A DNA stretch of 22,137 bases from an uncultured Dorea sp. (GTDB taxonomy: Bacteria; Bacillota; Clostridia; Lachnospirales; Lachnospiraceae): the NCBI GenBank assembly GCA_910578455.1, contig CAJTQA010000049.1:1-22137 (forward strand). Direction: 5' to 3'. The translations under genes were made by a program, and so were the position numbers. Below the pieces are notes generated by a model, which was not told where the DNA came from, did no database searches, and worked only from the letters and a program-made list of their open reading frames with translations. Positions 1 through 7,688 of the stretch are shown piece after piece (position 1 is the stretch's first letter; each line of letters opens with the position of its first letter).

Positions 1-15
1 TTAAGAGTGTTCAAG
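1..15 (+). promoter_or_regulatory. Putative OmpR-type regulator box upstream of the response regulator (cut by window edge)
   Basis: The window opens with TTAAG, four bases, then TTCAAG. If the base before the window is T, this is TTTAAG-N4-TTCAAG, nearly the same as the box at 2146-2161 upstream of the exporter operon. It ends ten bases before the predicted -35 element, a normal position for an activator of the OmpR class, which bind tandem half-sites about one helical turn apart. Binding is inferred from the matching layout only; such AT-rich hexamers also occur by chance. Confidence 0.35.
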
Positions 16-25
16 AAAATTGCAG

Positions 26-55
26 TTGCGGATAAAAAGTAAGGTGTATTATACT
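26..55 (+). promoter_or_regulatory. Predicted sigma-A promoter of the response regulator-kinase operon
   Basis: A TTGCGG hexamer at 26-31 and a TATACT hexamer at 50-55 are separated by 18 bases. The downstream sequence reaches the ribosome binding site (72-78) after a short leader. It is the best -35/-10 pair ahead of the first gene. Confidence 0.5.
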
Positions 56-88
56 AAAAGGCAAAATAAACGGAGAGGAAACGGCATT

Positions 89-781
89 ATGAAACTACTT
101 GTTGCGGAAGATGAAAAATCATTATCGAGGGCGCTGACTGTTCTTCTGGAAAGGAACGGCTATGCGGCAGATGCGGTATCTGACGGCAGGGAGGCGCTTG
201 CCTATCTGGAAAATGGAGATTATGACGGAATGATTCTCGATGTCATGATGCCCGGTCTTGACGGTTTTGAGGTGTTGAAACGAATCCGTGAGTCGGGAAG
301 TGCAATGCCTGTTTTGATGCTTACTGCAAGGTCTGAGATAGATGACAGGGTGAAAGGGCTCGACGGAGGAGCCAACGATTACATGACAAAGCCATTTTCT
401 ACAAAGGAGCTGCTTGCGCGGATACGGGCGATGACAAGGGCGAGGGGAACAGCAGCGGCCCCGGTGCTGAAGGTGGGCAATGTTTCCCTCAACCAGGCGA
501 CCAATGAGCTTATCACATCCGTGGGCAGTTTTCAGCTTACGAACAAGGAGTTCCAGGTCATGGAATTTCTGATGCAAAATCCAGGGCATCTGATACCAAC
601 GGAGCGGATTTTGGAAAAGGTATGGGGCTATGATGCCGATGTGGAGATTAATGTGGTGTGGGTATATATTTCCTATCTGAGAAAAAAGCTTGATGCGCTG
701 CATGCCGATGTGCGGATCAAGGCAGCGAGGAATGCGGGGTATACCTTGACGGACGAAGTCCGCCCGAGCCGGAGGCGATGA
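89..781 (+). CDS. OmpR/PhoB-family DNA-binding response regulator
   Basis: This 230-residue cytoplasmic regulator has a receiver domain (about residues 1-115) and a winged-helix DNA-binding domain (about 130-222). The acidic pocket is E7/D8, the phosphoacceptor is D51 in the ILDVMMPG motif, and the conserved switch residues are T79 and K101 (TKPF). The C-terminal part has the usual WGYD...VWVYISYLRKKL and AGYTL motifs of the OmpR class. I chose the ATG at 89 because GGAGAGG (72-78) lies ten bases upstream and the protein then begins with the canonical KLLVAEDE; an upstream in-frame start at 20 lies before the predicted transcription start. Its last ten codons are encoded by a 30-bp repeat also found before the kinase, so the TDEVRPSRRR tail goes beyond the usual end of the family. 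The kinase follows 63 bases downstream, and the MacAB-like operon after that is its likely target. Confidence 0.93.
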   Translation: MKLLVAEDEKSLSRALTVLLERNGYAADAVSDGREALAYLENGDYDGMILDVMMPGLDGFEVLKRIRESGSAMPVLMLTARSEIDDRVKGLDGGANDYMTKPFSTKELLARIRAMTRARGTAAAPVLKVGNVSLNQATNELITSVGSFQLTNKEFQVMEFLMQNPGHLIPTERILEKVWGYDADVEINVVWVYISYLRKKLDALHADVRIKAARNAGYTLTDEVRPSRRR

Positions 782-828
782 AATAAGGGGTGCCCTATGG
801 GTATACCTTGACGGACGAAGTCCGCCCG
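737..828 (+). repeat. Two copies of a 30-bp perfect direct repeat (737-766 and 799-828)
   Basis: The same 30 bases occur at 737-766, inside the regulator's 3' end, and at 799-828 in the short gap before the kinase, 62 bases apart. Each copy carries an 8-bp palindrome (GGTATACC) and a small hairpin (CGGAC, loop GAA, GTCCG). The first copy is read as the GYTLTDEVRP end of the regulator; the second is non-coding and ends five bases before the kinase ribosome binding site (833-838). It is either a local duplication of the gene end or two copies of a dispersed REP-like element. I saw no third copy in the window. Confidence 0.8.
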
Positions 829-844
829 TGATGGAGGTTTTACG

Positions 845-2101
845 ATGGTTAGAAAGATGCGTATAAAATTTACAGTATTGTCTGTGCTTTCCGTGGCCGC
901 AGTACTGGCAGTGATTCTTGGCATTATCAATGCGGCGAATTACCGGAGGGTTGCGGCAGAGGCGGACCAGGTGCTGGAGATGATGGCGGAAAATAAAGGA
1001 CGTTTTCCAAAAATGAAACCGTTCATCGAAAAGGATAGGAAGATAGAGGGGCGGGGGAAAGAAAAGAAGCATAAAAGAAATTTTGAAATGTCTTTGGAGC
1101 TGCCCTATGAGCTGAGATATTTTTCCGTGCTTTTGGATGAAAATGGGGAGATTTTGGAGACTGATATTGGAATGGTGGCAGCGGTGGATGCTGAGACGGC
1201 ACAAGAATATGCAAGGGAGGCTGTGAAGCTTTTTGGGAAGACAGGATTTTGCGGGAACTACCGCTACCGGAAACAGGAGGAAGGGAGGAACCTTCGTGTG
1301 ATTTTTCTGGACTGCAGGCGGGTGCTTGGTGTCTTCCAAACATTTCTTGCGGTAAGTATCGCAGTGTCGCTTGCAGGGATGGCGGCGGTGTTCCTGCTTG
1401 TTTTCCTGCTGTCGGGAAAGGCGGTTCGGCCGTTTGCCGAAAGTTACGAAAAACAGAAACGATTCATTACGGATGCCGGACATGAGATTAAAACGCCGCT
1501 TACGATAATTGACGCAGACGCGGCGGTGCTGGAGATGGAGTGCGGGGGAAATGAGTGGCTTTCTGATATCCAGAAACAGACGGGGCGGTTAAAAGAGCTG
1601 ACTAACGACCTGATATTTCTTTCTAAGATGGAAGAGGAGGCGGGAGAAAGACTTTGGATTGAATTTCCGGTTTCGGAGGCGGCGGAGGAGACAGCGCAGT
1701 CCTTTGAGCTGCTTGCAAAAGTGCAGAATAAGCATCTTAGCTGCCAGATAGAGCCGGGGCTGTCTTATTGCGGGGAAGAAGGAAACATTCGTCGGCTGTT
1801 TTCGGTGCTGCTTGACAATGGGGTGAAGTATTCTGAAGAAGGCGGAGAGATAACTTTTTCCTTGCAAAAGAAAGGGAAAAAATTGGTGCTGTCAGTGCAA
1901 AACAGGGCAGTTAATCTGGACAGAGAGAAAACGGCGCATCTATTTGAGAGATTTTACCGGGGCGATCCGTCAAGGAACAGCGACACGGGAGGCCACGGAA
2001 TCGGGCTTTCCATCGCAAAGGCGATTGTCGAGGGGCATAAGGGGAGGATTACGGCAGAGATAAAGGATGAGGAGACGCTAAAGATTACGGCTGTGCTGTA
2101 A
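845..2101 (+). CDS. Sensor histidine kinase, HisKA type
   Basis: This 418-residue membrane kinase is the partner of the preceding regulator. Transmembrane segment 1 is about residues 8-28 and segment 2 about 160-190, enclosing an extracytoplasmic part of roughly 130 residues rich in lysine and arginine and without a recognised sensor fold. The dimerisation/phosphoacceptor helix contains the H-box GHEIKTPLTI. The ATPase domain shows an N-box (DNGVKYSEEGG), an F-box (FERFYRGD) and a G-box (GGHGIGLSIAKAIV). I see no clear HAMP domain; the second membrane helix leads almost directly into the H-box region. The start is preceded by TGGAGG (833-838). It presumably senses an envelope stress or a toxic compound relevant to the downstream exporter; the signal cannot be read from the sequence. 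Confidence 0.92.
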   Translation: MVRKMRIKFTVLSVLSVAAVLAVILGIINAANYRRVAAEADQVLEMMAENKGRFPKMKPFIEKDRKIEGRGKEKKHKRNFEMSLELPYELRYFSVLLDENGEILETDIGMVAAVDAETAQEYAREAVKLFGKTGFCGNYRYRKQEEGRNLRVIFLDCRRVLGVFQTFLAVSIAVSLAGMAAVFLLVFLLSGKAVRPFAESYEKQKRFITDAGHEIKTPLTIIDADAAVLEMECGGNEWLSDIQKQTGRLKELTNDLIFLSKMEEEAGERLWIEFPVSEAAEETAQSFELLAKVQNKHLSCQIEPGLSYCGEEGNIRRLFSVLLDNGVKYSEEGGEITFSLQKKGKKLVLSVQNRAVNLDREKTAHLFERFYRGDPSRNSDTGGHGIGLSIAKAIVEGHKGRITAEIKDEETLKITAVL

Positions 2102-2106
2102 GAGAG

Positions 2107-2148
2107 GCTTGTGAAGTCTTTGAACACAAAGATTTCACAGGCTTTTTT
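2107..2148 (+). terminator. Strong rho-independent terminator after the kinase
   Basis: A 16-bp stem (2107-2122 with 2127-2142, only two G-T wobbles) closes an AACA tetraloop and is followed by six T residues (2143-2148). It begins five bases after the kinase stop codon and isolates the two-component genes from the exporter operon, so that operon should have its own promoter. Confidence 0.92.
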
Positions 2149-2161
2149 AAGTTCATTTAAG
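2146..2161 (+). promoter_or_regulatory. Putative OmpR-type regulator box upstream of the MacAB-like operon
   Basis: TTTAAG (2146-2151), four bases, TTTAAG (2156-2161): a 10-bp-period direct repeat that matches the box at the window start, ahead of the response regulator gene. The first half-site overlaps the terminator's T-run. No convincing -35/-10 pair follows, which would fit an activator-dependent promoter but weakens the call. Confidence 0.4.
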
Positions 2162-2305
2162 GTTCGGCTGTTAGTCTTTTTTTAGAAACTGGAAAGAAGG
2201 TGATGGCATTGCCGACAGGATCATGGTCATGGAAAAAACAGAGGCAGAAGTAACCGAACAAACGGCGTAAAGAAAAATGCTGGTGTAAGAGATAAAAGAG
2301 TATGA
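2162..2305 (+). other. Leader region of the exporter operon
   Basis: This non-coding stretch separates the regulator box from the adaptor gene. It contains two overlapping micro-ORFs in different frames, 2203-2253 (16 codons, preceded by AAGAAGGTG) and 2223-2270 (15 codons). Neither has a recognisable product, so I do not call them genes. No clear core promoter was found. Confidence 0.4.
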
Positions 2306-4321
2306 GTGAAAGGCAGAATGTTTGAGATGGTAAAAGATATAGTAAAGAAAGGACTTACAGGACTGAAAAAGAAAAAACGCATATGGGGCTGCGTTACGGC
2401 ATTAGCTGTGGTAGCAGGCCTGAGTATGGTTTTTTATGGGAAAGGCGAGCAGAACCGGGCCGCGGAGGTGAGTGTGCGCTCTGCCGTAGCAGAGAAGGGA
2501 AATATCAGCAAGACAGTTACCGGTACGGGAACATTAGAGAACGGAGAGGCGCAGGAAGTCATTGTTCCGGTTGGCGTCCGGGTGGAGAAGGTGCTTGCAG
2601 ATAGCGGAGATGTGGTGACGAAAGGGCAGCGTCTTGCCACACTTAATGAGGCATCTGTTGCGGAAAAATTGCTGGAGGTGAAGGAAAGCCTTGAGGAGAC
2701 GGAGGACGAGATTGACGATTTATCTGACGATGCAGAGGACAGCAGCACTTCGGAGTACCTTAAGGCAAAAGTATTAGAGGGCAGGAAAGAGGAATTGGAA
2801 AGAACTCAAACCCGGCTTGAAAAACTGCTAAAGTCAAAAGAGATAACGGCTGTCTGCGACGGGGTGGTAAGCGGTGTGTATGTAGAGGCGGATACGGAGG
2901 TTTCCAAGACTTCGGGGGAAACAAAAGACTCTTCCGGAACAGGCGGGAACGAGGGCAATATTACTGCCGGAACTGTAGGGCAGATTGACATGGGAGTTAT
3001 GGCGGTTACGCAGGAAGTCACAAAACAGAGCGGCAGGAACAGCGGCATTTTGTTTTTGAGCGCAGATGTTTCCGCAAATGCGGACGATTCTGAAAGTGCG
3101 GATGATGGAAAAACAGAAGACAGCAGCGCCGGAGGCGGCACAGGTGTAAGTGACAGTGGGAATAGCGGCAGTACAGGCAGCGGAGGCGGCAATTCTGGGA
3201 GCAGCGGTGATGCGTCCGGGTCGGCCAGGGTGAAGATCACAAGCTGCAGCGTTGATATCACGCCGCCTGCGACGGGGGCAAAGCCACAGACAGAGCTTGG
3301 GGCGGCAGATTATTTTACCGGAACGATAAGCTGGAACTGCTCGTCAGAGTCATTTCAGGAGGAGACGGTTTACACAGCTACGATTAAGCTTACGGCAAAA
3401 AAGGGATATGAATTTTCAAAAAATATATTGCCGGAAGTAAAGGGGGCGGATGTGTCAAGCGAGGTGCTTGAAAGTGATTCGGGAGAGAGCATCTTAAGGA
3501 TAAAGGCCCAATTTTCAAAAACAGGAAAAGCCCAAACCGGGCAGCAGCCAAAGGACGGAAATCAGGGGCAGGAGAGCGGCAAAACGTCTGGGAAAACAGC
3601 ACAAAACAGCGTATCTGGGGGAGCGCCGGCAAAAGGAAACACGTCTGGCAGCATATCGGCAAGTGCATCGGGAAATTCATCTGCAAGCAGCACGTCTGCA
3701 GCGTCAGAATACGGTGCATATGAGACGGCTGCGTTTTCTATCGCGGCTCAGGATGAGACGGTGGTTTCCGTCAATGTAGACGAACTGGATATCCTGTCTG
3801 TAAAGGAAGGCCAGACAGCGGAGATTACGATAGATGCCCTGGAAGGGCAGAGCTTTGAAGGAAAGATTACGGATATTTCACAGGCTGTCTCAGGCAGCGG
3901 CAGCACAAAGTATCCGGTGGAGGTTACGGTTGAACGCACGGATGGTATGCGGATGGGAATGAGCGTTTCCGTAACGATTTCTATAGATGAGGCAAAGGAT
4001 GCGGTGCTGATTCCGGTCAGTGCGCTGCAGGAGCGGGGCGGTAAGACTTTTGTCTATACGGAGAGTTCCGGGGACGGCACGCTTTCAGGTGAGACGGAAG
4101 TGACCACGGGACTGTCTGACGGAAGCAGGGCGGAGATTGTAAGCGGGTTGTCACAAGGAGATACCGTATACTATCTCAGAACTGGATCGGACGACAGCGA
4201 CCGCACTGAGAGGATGCCGGGAATGAATGGCATGCCAGGCGGAAATATGCCGGATGGTTCTATGGAGCCAGGTGACAGAAACAGGTTAAAAAAGGGCAGA
4301 AATCAGGGAGGAACAGAATGA
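2306..4321 (+). CDS. MacA/HlyD-type adaptor (membrane fusion) subunit of an ABC exporter, with large insert
   Basis: This 671-residue protein links an inner-membrane MacB-like exporter to the outside. It has a membrane anchor (about residues 26-45), a split lipoyl-like domain (first half about 80-115, second about 178-200) around a short acidic coiled coil (120-177), and a beta-barrel plus membrane-proximal domain (about 475-650; TVVSVNVDELDI, LIPVSALQ). Family members are usually about 400 residues. The excess is a Gly/Ser/Asp-rich linker (200-307), a small beta-rich module (about 308-405) resembling repeats of surface proteins, and a second Ser/Gly linker (406-470). The C-terminus is Met/Gly/Pro-rich. 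The GTG at 2306 is the longest reading; the ATG at 2318, behind AAAGG, is as likely. Its stop overlaps the ATPase start (ATGA). Confidence 0.85.
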   Translation: MKGRMFEMVKDIVKKGLTGLKKKKRIWGCVTALAVVAGLSMVFYGKGEQNRAAEVSVRSAVAEKGNISKTVTGTGTLENGEAQEVIVPVGVRVEKVLADSGDVVTKGQRLATLNEASVAEKLLEVKESLEETEDEIDDLSDDAEDSSTSEYLKAKVLEGRKEELERTQTRLEKLLKSKEITAVCDGVVSGVYVEADTEVSKTSGETKDSSGTGGNEGNITAGTVGQIDMGVMAVTQEVTKQSGRNSGILFLSADVSANADDSESADDGKTEDSSAGGGTGVSDSGNSGSTGSGGGNSGSSGDASGSARVKITSCSVDITPPATGAKPQTELGAADYFTGTISWNCSSESFQEETVYTATIKLTAKKGYEFSKNILPEVKGADVSSEVLESDSGESILRIKAQFSKTGKAQTGQQPKDGNQGQESGKTSGKTAQNSVSGGAPAKGNTSGSISASASGNSSASSTSAASEYGAYETAAFSIAAQDETVVSVNVDELDILSVKEGQTAEITIDALEGQSFEGKITDISQAVSGSGSTKYPVEVTVERTDGMRMGMSVSVTISIDEAKDAVLIPVSALQERGGKTFVYTESSGDGTLSGETEVTTGLSDGSRAEIVSGLSQGDTVYYLRTGSDDSDRTERMPGMNGMPGGNMPDGSMEPGDRNRLKKGRNQGGTE

Positions 4322-5004
4322 TTAAGCTTAATCATGTGTCAAAAGTGTATCGGATTGGAGGAACGAAAGTTTATGCCCTTAAAGATGCGAGCCTGAATGT
4401 CCGGGAAGGAGAGTTTGTAAGCATCATAGGGCCGTCCGGCAGCGGAAAGTCAACGATGATGAATATTATCGGATGCCTGGACACGGCAGATGAGGGCGAG
4501 TATTTTCTGGACGGGCAGATAGTTGAAGAATATTCGGAGAAAGAGCTGGCAAGAATACGAAATAAAAAGATTGGATTTATCTTTCAGAGCTTTAACCTGA
4601 TCGGGAATCTTACGGCGGAAGAAAATGTGGAACTGCCGCTGATTTATCAAAAGCTTTCAAAGGAAGATCGGAAGGTGAGGGTGGAGGATGCATTTGAAAA
4701 AGTAGGGCTTTCCGACAGGCGCAGGCATAAGCCGCATGAGCTTTCCGGCGGACAGCAGCAGAGAGTCGCTATCGCAAGGGCGATTGCGGCGAGGCCGTCG
4801 CTGTTTTTGGCAGATGAGCCGACAGGAAATCTGGACTCTGTTACCGGGAGGGAGATTATGGAGATTTTTAAAGAGCTGAATGGGGAAGGGAAGACAATTG
4901 TGCTTATTACCCATGACGATGAGGTTGCGGGGCAGGCAGGGCGCAGAATCCGGATATTAGACGGACAGGTAAGCAAGGAGGAAGTATGTTCAGGCAATCA
5001 GTAA
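4318..5004 (+). CDS. MacB/LolD-type ABC transporter ATP-binding protein
   Basis: This is the 228-residue cytoplasmic ATPase of the exporter. It carries a Walker A (GPSGSGKST, residues 38-46), Q-loop Q90, signature LSGGQ (142-146), Walker B ending in D166-E167 (LFLADEPTGNLDS) and H-loop H199 (ITHDD), so all catalytic elements are present. The TGNLDS and the length are typical of the MacB/LolD/FtsE branch that works with FtsX-like permeases. It overlaps the adaptor stop by 4 bp and the permease start by 19 bp, so the three products are translationally coupled and probably form one complex. The substrate is unknown; relatives export antimicrobial peptides, macrolides or lipoproteins. Confidence 0.95.
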   Translation: MIKLNHVSKVYRIGGTKVYALKDASLNVREGEFVSIIGPSGSGKSTMMNIIGCLDTADEGEYFLDGQIVEEYSEKELARIRNKKIGFIFQSFNLIGNLTAEENVELPLIYQKLSKEDRKVRVEDAFEKVGLSDRRRHKPHELSGGQQQRVAIARAIAARPSLFLADEPTGNLDSVTGREIMEIFKELNGEGKTIVLITHDDEVAGQAGRRIRILDGQVSKEEVCSGNQ

Positions 5005-6167
5005 AAATGGCGTGGAAATCCATTTCATCAAATAAAATGCGCTCGTTTCTCACCATGCTGGGCATTATTATCGGGGTCATGTCTCTTGTAGTGCTGGTGT
5101 CTCTTGCCAGCGGCGCGGCATCGTCGGTGAACAGCCGGATATCAGAGATTGGGAGCAATCTTTTGACGGTGAATGTGAAAGATGATAAGGGCAGCCCGCT
5201 GAAATTAGAAGACATAGCAAAACTGGCGGAAAGCGGGGAGATCAAAGATGCGGCTCCTGTGACGCAGAGCAGTGTTGCGGCAAAGAGCTCCTATGCAGAA
5301 GAATCGGCGGCTGTATATGGTACGACTGGTGCATATGCAGAGATAAACCAATTGGAGCTGTATGCAGGAAGATTCTTAAAAGAAACGGATATAGAGAACC
5401 ATACAAATGTGGCTGTAATTAATGCGGGGCTTGCCCTGGAAGTGCTGGGGCGCATGGATGTGGTGGGTGAGACGGTAGCTTTGGAGGGCATGGAGTATCA
5501 GGTTGTAGGAGTGCTTAAGGCGAAAGACAGCGATACATCCACAACGGAAAATCTGGAGGCATATGTTCCGTATACTTCACTCATTCGGCTGGTGCAGGAT
5601 GTGCCTTACGAGGTTACCAGATTTATAGTGTCGGCATCCGGCGAGGAGACGATGGACAGGGCGGAGGAGGAGTTGAAGGAACAGATGCTGGAAAGGTTTT
5701 CATGGGATGAAGATGCATTTTCCATCGTGAACCAGTCGGCGGTTCTGGAGGCTATGGAGAGTGTGAATAGTACGTTATCGTTCATGCTTGGAGGTATTGC
5801 AGGGATATCTTTGCTCGTGGGCGGGATTGGAATTATGAACATCATGCTTGTGTCTGTGACCGAGAGGACAAGGGAGATTGGAATCCGTAAAGCGATTGGA
5901 GCAGGGCGTGGAACGATTATGATGCAGTTTCTTATGGAGGCGCTGATGATTAGTTTAATGGGATGTGCTATCGGGATCGGATTTTCCTGGATTGCATTAA
6001 AAGCCATATCTGCCGTGGAAAGCGGCGGCACAGCGTATACGCTCTCCATGGGCGTAGTGTGGATTGCGGTCGCTTTTTCTATGGGCATAGGGATACTTTT
6101 TGGGATATATCCGGCGAATAAGGCGGCGCGGCAGAAACCGATAGAGGCGCTCAGATACACAGGTTAA
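4986..6167 (+). CDS. MacB-like ABC transporter permease (FtsX family)
   Basis: This 393-residue membrane protein has the MacB layout: one N-terminal transmembrane helix (about residues 18-45, after the SISSNKMRSFLTMLGIIIGV motif), a large extracytoplasmic MacB core domain (about 48-260), then three helices (about 265-290, 315-340, 350-385). The conserved GGIGIMNIMLVSVTERTREIG box precedes a GIRKAIGA coupling segment that contacts the ATPase. The start overlaps the ATPase gene's end and is preceded by AGGAGG at 4977-4982. Unlike E. coli MacB, the ATPase and permease are separate polypeptides, as is usual in Firmicutes. It is the last gene of the exporter operon. Confidence 0.94.
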   Translation: MFRQSVKMAWKSISSNKMRSFLTMLGIIIGVMSLVVLVSLASGAASSVNSRISEIGSNLLTVNVKDDKGSPLKLEDIAKLAESGEIKDAAPVTQSSVAAKSSYAEESAAVYGTTGAYAEINQLELYAGRFLKETDIENHTNVAVINAGLALEVLGRMDVVGETVALEGMEYQVVGVLKAKDSDTSTTENLEAYVPYTSLIRLVQDVPYEVTRFIVSASGEETMDRAEEELKEQMLERFSWDEDAFSIVNQSAVLEAMESVNSTLSFMLGGIAGISLLVGGIGIMNIMLVSVTERTREIGIRKAIGAGRGTIMMQFLMEALMISLMGCAIGIGFSWIALKAISAVESGGTAYTLSMGVVWIAVAFSMGIGILFGIYPANKAARQKPIEALRYTG

Positions 6168-6192
6168 GAAGAGATATTCTGAAAAGCGATAT

Positions 6193-6221
6193 TTGCAGAA
6201 TTTTAATAACTGTGATATTCT
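6193..6221 (+). promoter_or_regulatory. Predicted promoter of ktrB
   Basis: TTGCAG (6193-6198) and TATTCT (6216-6221) are 17 bases apart, and the -10 has a TGA extension (extended -10). A weak hairpin (ATTCTG 6176-6181 with CAGAAT 6196-6201, then three T) overlaps the -35 and may end some upstream transcripts. The promoter lies between the exporter genes and the potassium transporter, so ktrB is probably a separate unit. Confidence 0.55.
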
Positions 6222-6262
6222 TTTTCTATGTGCTGTTATTTTTATTAATGGAGAGTGAGATT

Positions 6263-7639
6263 GTGAAGAAAAGAAAAAGCATCAGGTGGAATACTCTTCG
6301 CATTACGGCGCTTGGATTTTTGAGTGTCATATTTTCGGGCGGGATTCTTTTGTACTTGCCGGTTAGCAATGCAAAGCCCATTGCGTTTATTGACGCGATG
6401 TTTACCGCAGTGTCGGCGGTGTGCGTGACAGGTCTTGTGACGATTGTTCCGGCCAGCCAGTTTACGGTGTTTGGAAAAGCTGTGCTGCTCCTTCTTATAC
6501 AAATCGGCGGTCTGGGCGTGATTGCGTGTGCGGCACTTTTTTTCTTTTTGCTGCACAGGAGGCTTGAGCTGCGGGAGAGAATTGTGCTGCAGGAGGCTTA
6601 CGGCGCGCAGCAGCTAGGGGGCATCGTGGGGATGGTGCGAAAAGTGATTGCGGGAACTCTTTTGGTGGAGGGCGCTGGGGCAGTGTTCTATGCGATTCAG
6701 TTCGTGCCCGAATTTGGGATCTTAAGGGGCATCTGCTATTCAGTCTTCCATGCGGTGTCTGCGTTCTGCAATGCGGGGATTGACATTCTCGGGGAGAAGA
6801 GCCTTGCGGGCTATGCGGTGAATCCGGTGGTCAATCTTACGACAATCCTTTTGATTGTTCTGAGCGGCATCGGGTTTACGGTATGGTTTGATGTGCTCGC
6901 AAGTGTGAGGGAGGCTTTTCGGCGGGAGAATCCGGTGCGATGGAGATTTGGAAGGCTTAAGCTGCATTCGAAACTGGCGATTATCACAACAGTGATTTTG
7001 ATTGCTGCGGGGGCGGCTTTTATCTTCATAGCAGAATATGGAAATCAGGACACGATTGGCGGTATGAATACAGGGCAAAAACTTATGGCGTCGCTGTTTC
7101 AGTCAGTGACCACCAGGACGGCAGGGTTCTATACGTTTTCCCAGGGGGCGCTGCATGAGGAGTCAAAACTGTTCTGCTCTGTCCTGATGTTCATCGGCGG
7201 CTCTCCGGGCGGAACGGCGGGCGGTGTGAAGACGACAACGTTTGCCATGCTGATTCTCGCCTGCGTGACATTTGCGCGGGGAGGGAATGATACGGAGTGC
7301 ATGGGGCGGAAGATTTCGGTGGCAAATTTCCGCACAGGTTTCTGCGTGGTGATGGTAGCGTTTGCTGTATTTATCACCGGAACTATCGCAGTTCTTGCGC
7401 TTGAGCCGGACAGTGTTGCTACGATTGACGTGCTTTACGAGACGGCATCGGCGGTGGGGACAGTGGGCCTTACAGCAGATCTGACCCCGCGGCTTTGCCG
7501 GGCTAGCCAGATTGTGCTGATGATCATGATGTATATGGGGCGGCTTGGGCCGCTGACGCTGGTGCTGACATTTGCGGGGAAGACCCATCCAAGGGATAAG
7601 GTGCGGAGTCTCCCGAAAGAGCAGATAATGGTTGGGTAA
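6263..7639 (+). CDS. ktrB: KtrB/TrkH-type potassium transporter membrane subunit
   Basis: This 458-residue integral membrane protein conducts K+ (with Na+ or H+) as the pore of a Ktr/Trk uptake system. Four pseudo-repeated M1-P-M2 units are visible, with the filter segments AVCVTGL, FCNAGID, TTRTAGF and VGTVGLTADLTP, and the gate-region motif GGSPGGTAGGVKTTT in the third repeat. I place the start at the GTG at 6263: GGAGAG (6250-6255) stands seven bases upstream and the protein then begins MKKRKSIR...ALGFL, as in the family. The reading frame opens earlier, but the GTG at 6212 falls inside the predicted promoter and the ATG at 6248 has no ribosome binding site. Its cytosolic partner KtrA lies 1.2 kb downstream, beyond an inserted Rpn-family gene. 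Confidence 0.93.
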   Translation: MKKRKSIRWNTLRITALGFLSVIFSGGILLYLPVSNAKPIAFIDAMFTAVSAVCVTGLVTIVPASQFTVFGKAVLLLLIQIGGLGVIACAALFFFLLHRRLELRERIVLQEAYGAQQLGGIVGMVRKVIAGTLLVEGAGAVFYAIQFVPEFGILRGICYSVFHAVSAFCNAGIDILGEKSLAGYAVNPVVNLTTILLIVLSGIGFTVWFDVLASVREAFRRENPVRWRFGRLKLHSKLAIITTVILIAAGAAFIFIAEYGNQDTIGGMNTGQKLMASLFQSVTTRTAGFYTFSQGALHEESKLFCSVLMFIGGSPGGTAGGVKTTTFAMLILACVTFARGGNDTECMGRKISVANFRTGFCVVMVAFAVFITGTIAVLALEPDSVATIDVLYETASAVGTVGLTADLTPRLCRASQIVLMIMMYMGRLGPLTLVLTFAGKTHPRDKVRSLPKEQIMVG

Positions 7640-7655
7640 ACTTATATTGCAGGTC

Positions 7656-7684
7656 TTGCATTTGTTAATATATTCTATTATAAT
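7656..7684 (+). promoter_or_regulatory. Predicted promoter upstream of the Rpn-ktrA-yesNM unit
   Basis: TTGCAT (7656-7661), a 17-base spacer and a perfect TATAAT (7679-7684). The expected start, about 7691, falls in the first arm of the palindrome at 7689-7720. From here genes are closely spaced to 13574, so this promoter may serve the Rpn gene, ktrA, the two-component pair and the pseudo-ABC gene. Confidence 0.6.
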
Positions 7685-7688
7685 ATGT

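Noticed and set aside
20..88. N-terminal extension of the first response regulator
   Set aside because: The added residues are not part of a receiver domain, the region overlaps the predicted promoter, and the ATG at 89 has a good ribosome binding site.
122..1483. A 453-codon open frame on the minus strand across the regulator and kinase genes
   Set aside because: It is antisense to two clear genes. Its translation is rich in His, Arg, Pro and Cys with no family motif, and it arises because the purine-rich coding strand has few complementary stops.
6212..6262. Upstream GTG (6212) and ATG (6248) starts for ktrB
   Set aside because: The first lies inside the extended -10 region; the second has no ribosome binding site. 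The GTG at 6263 matches the family start and has GGAGAG upstream.
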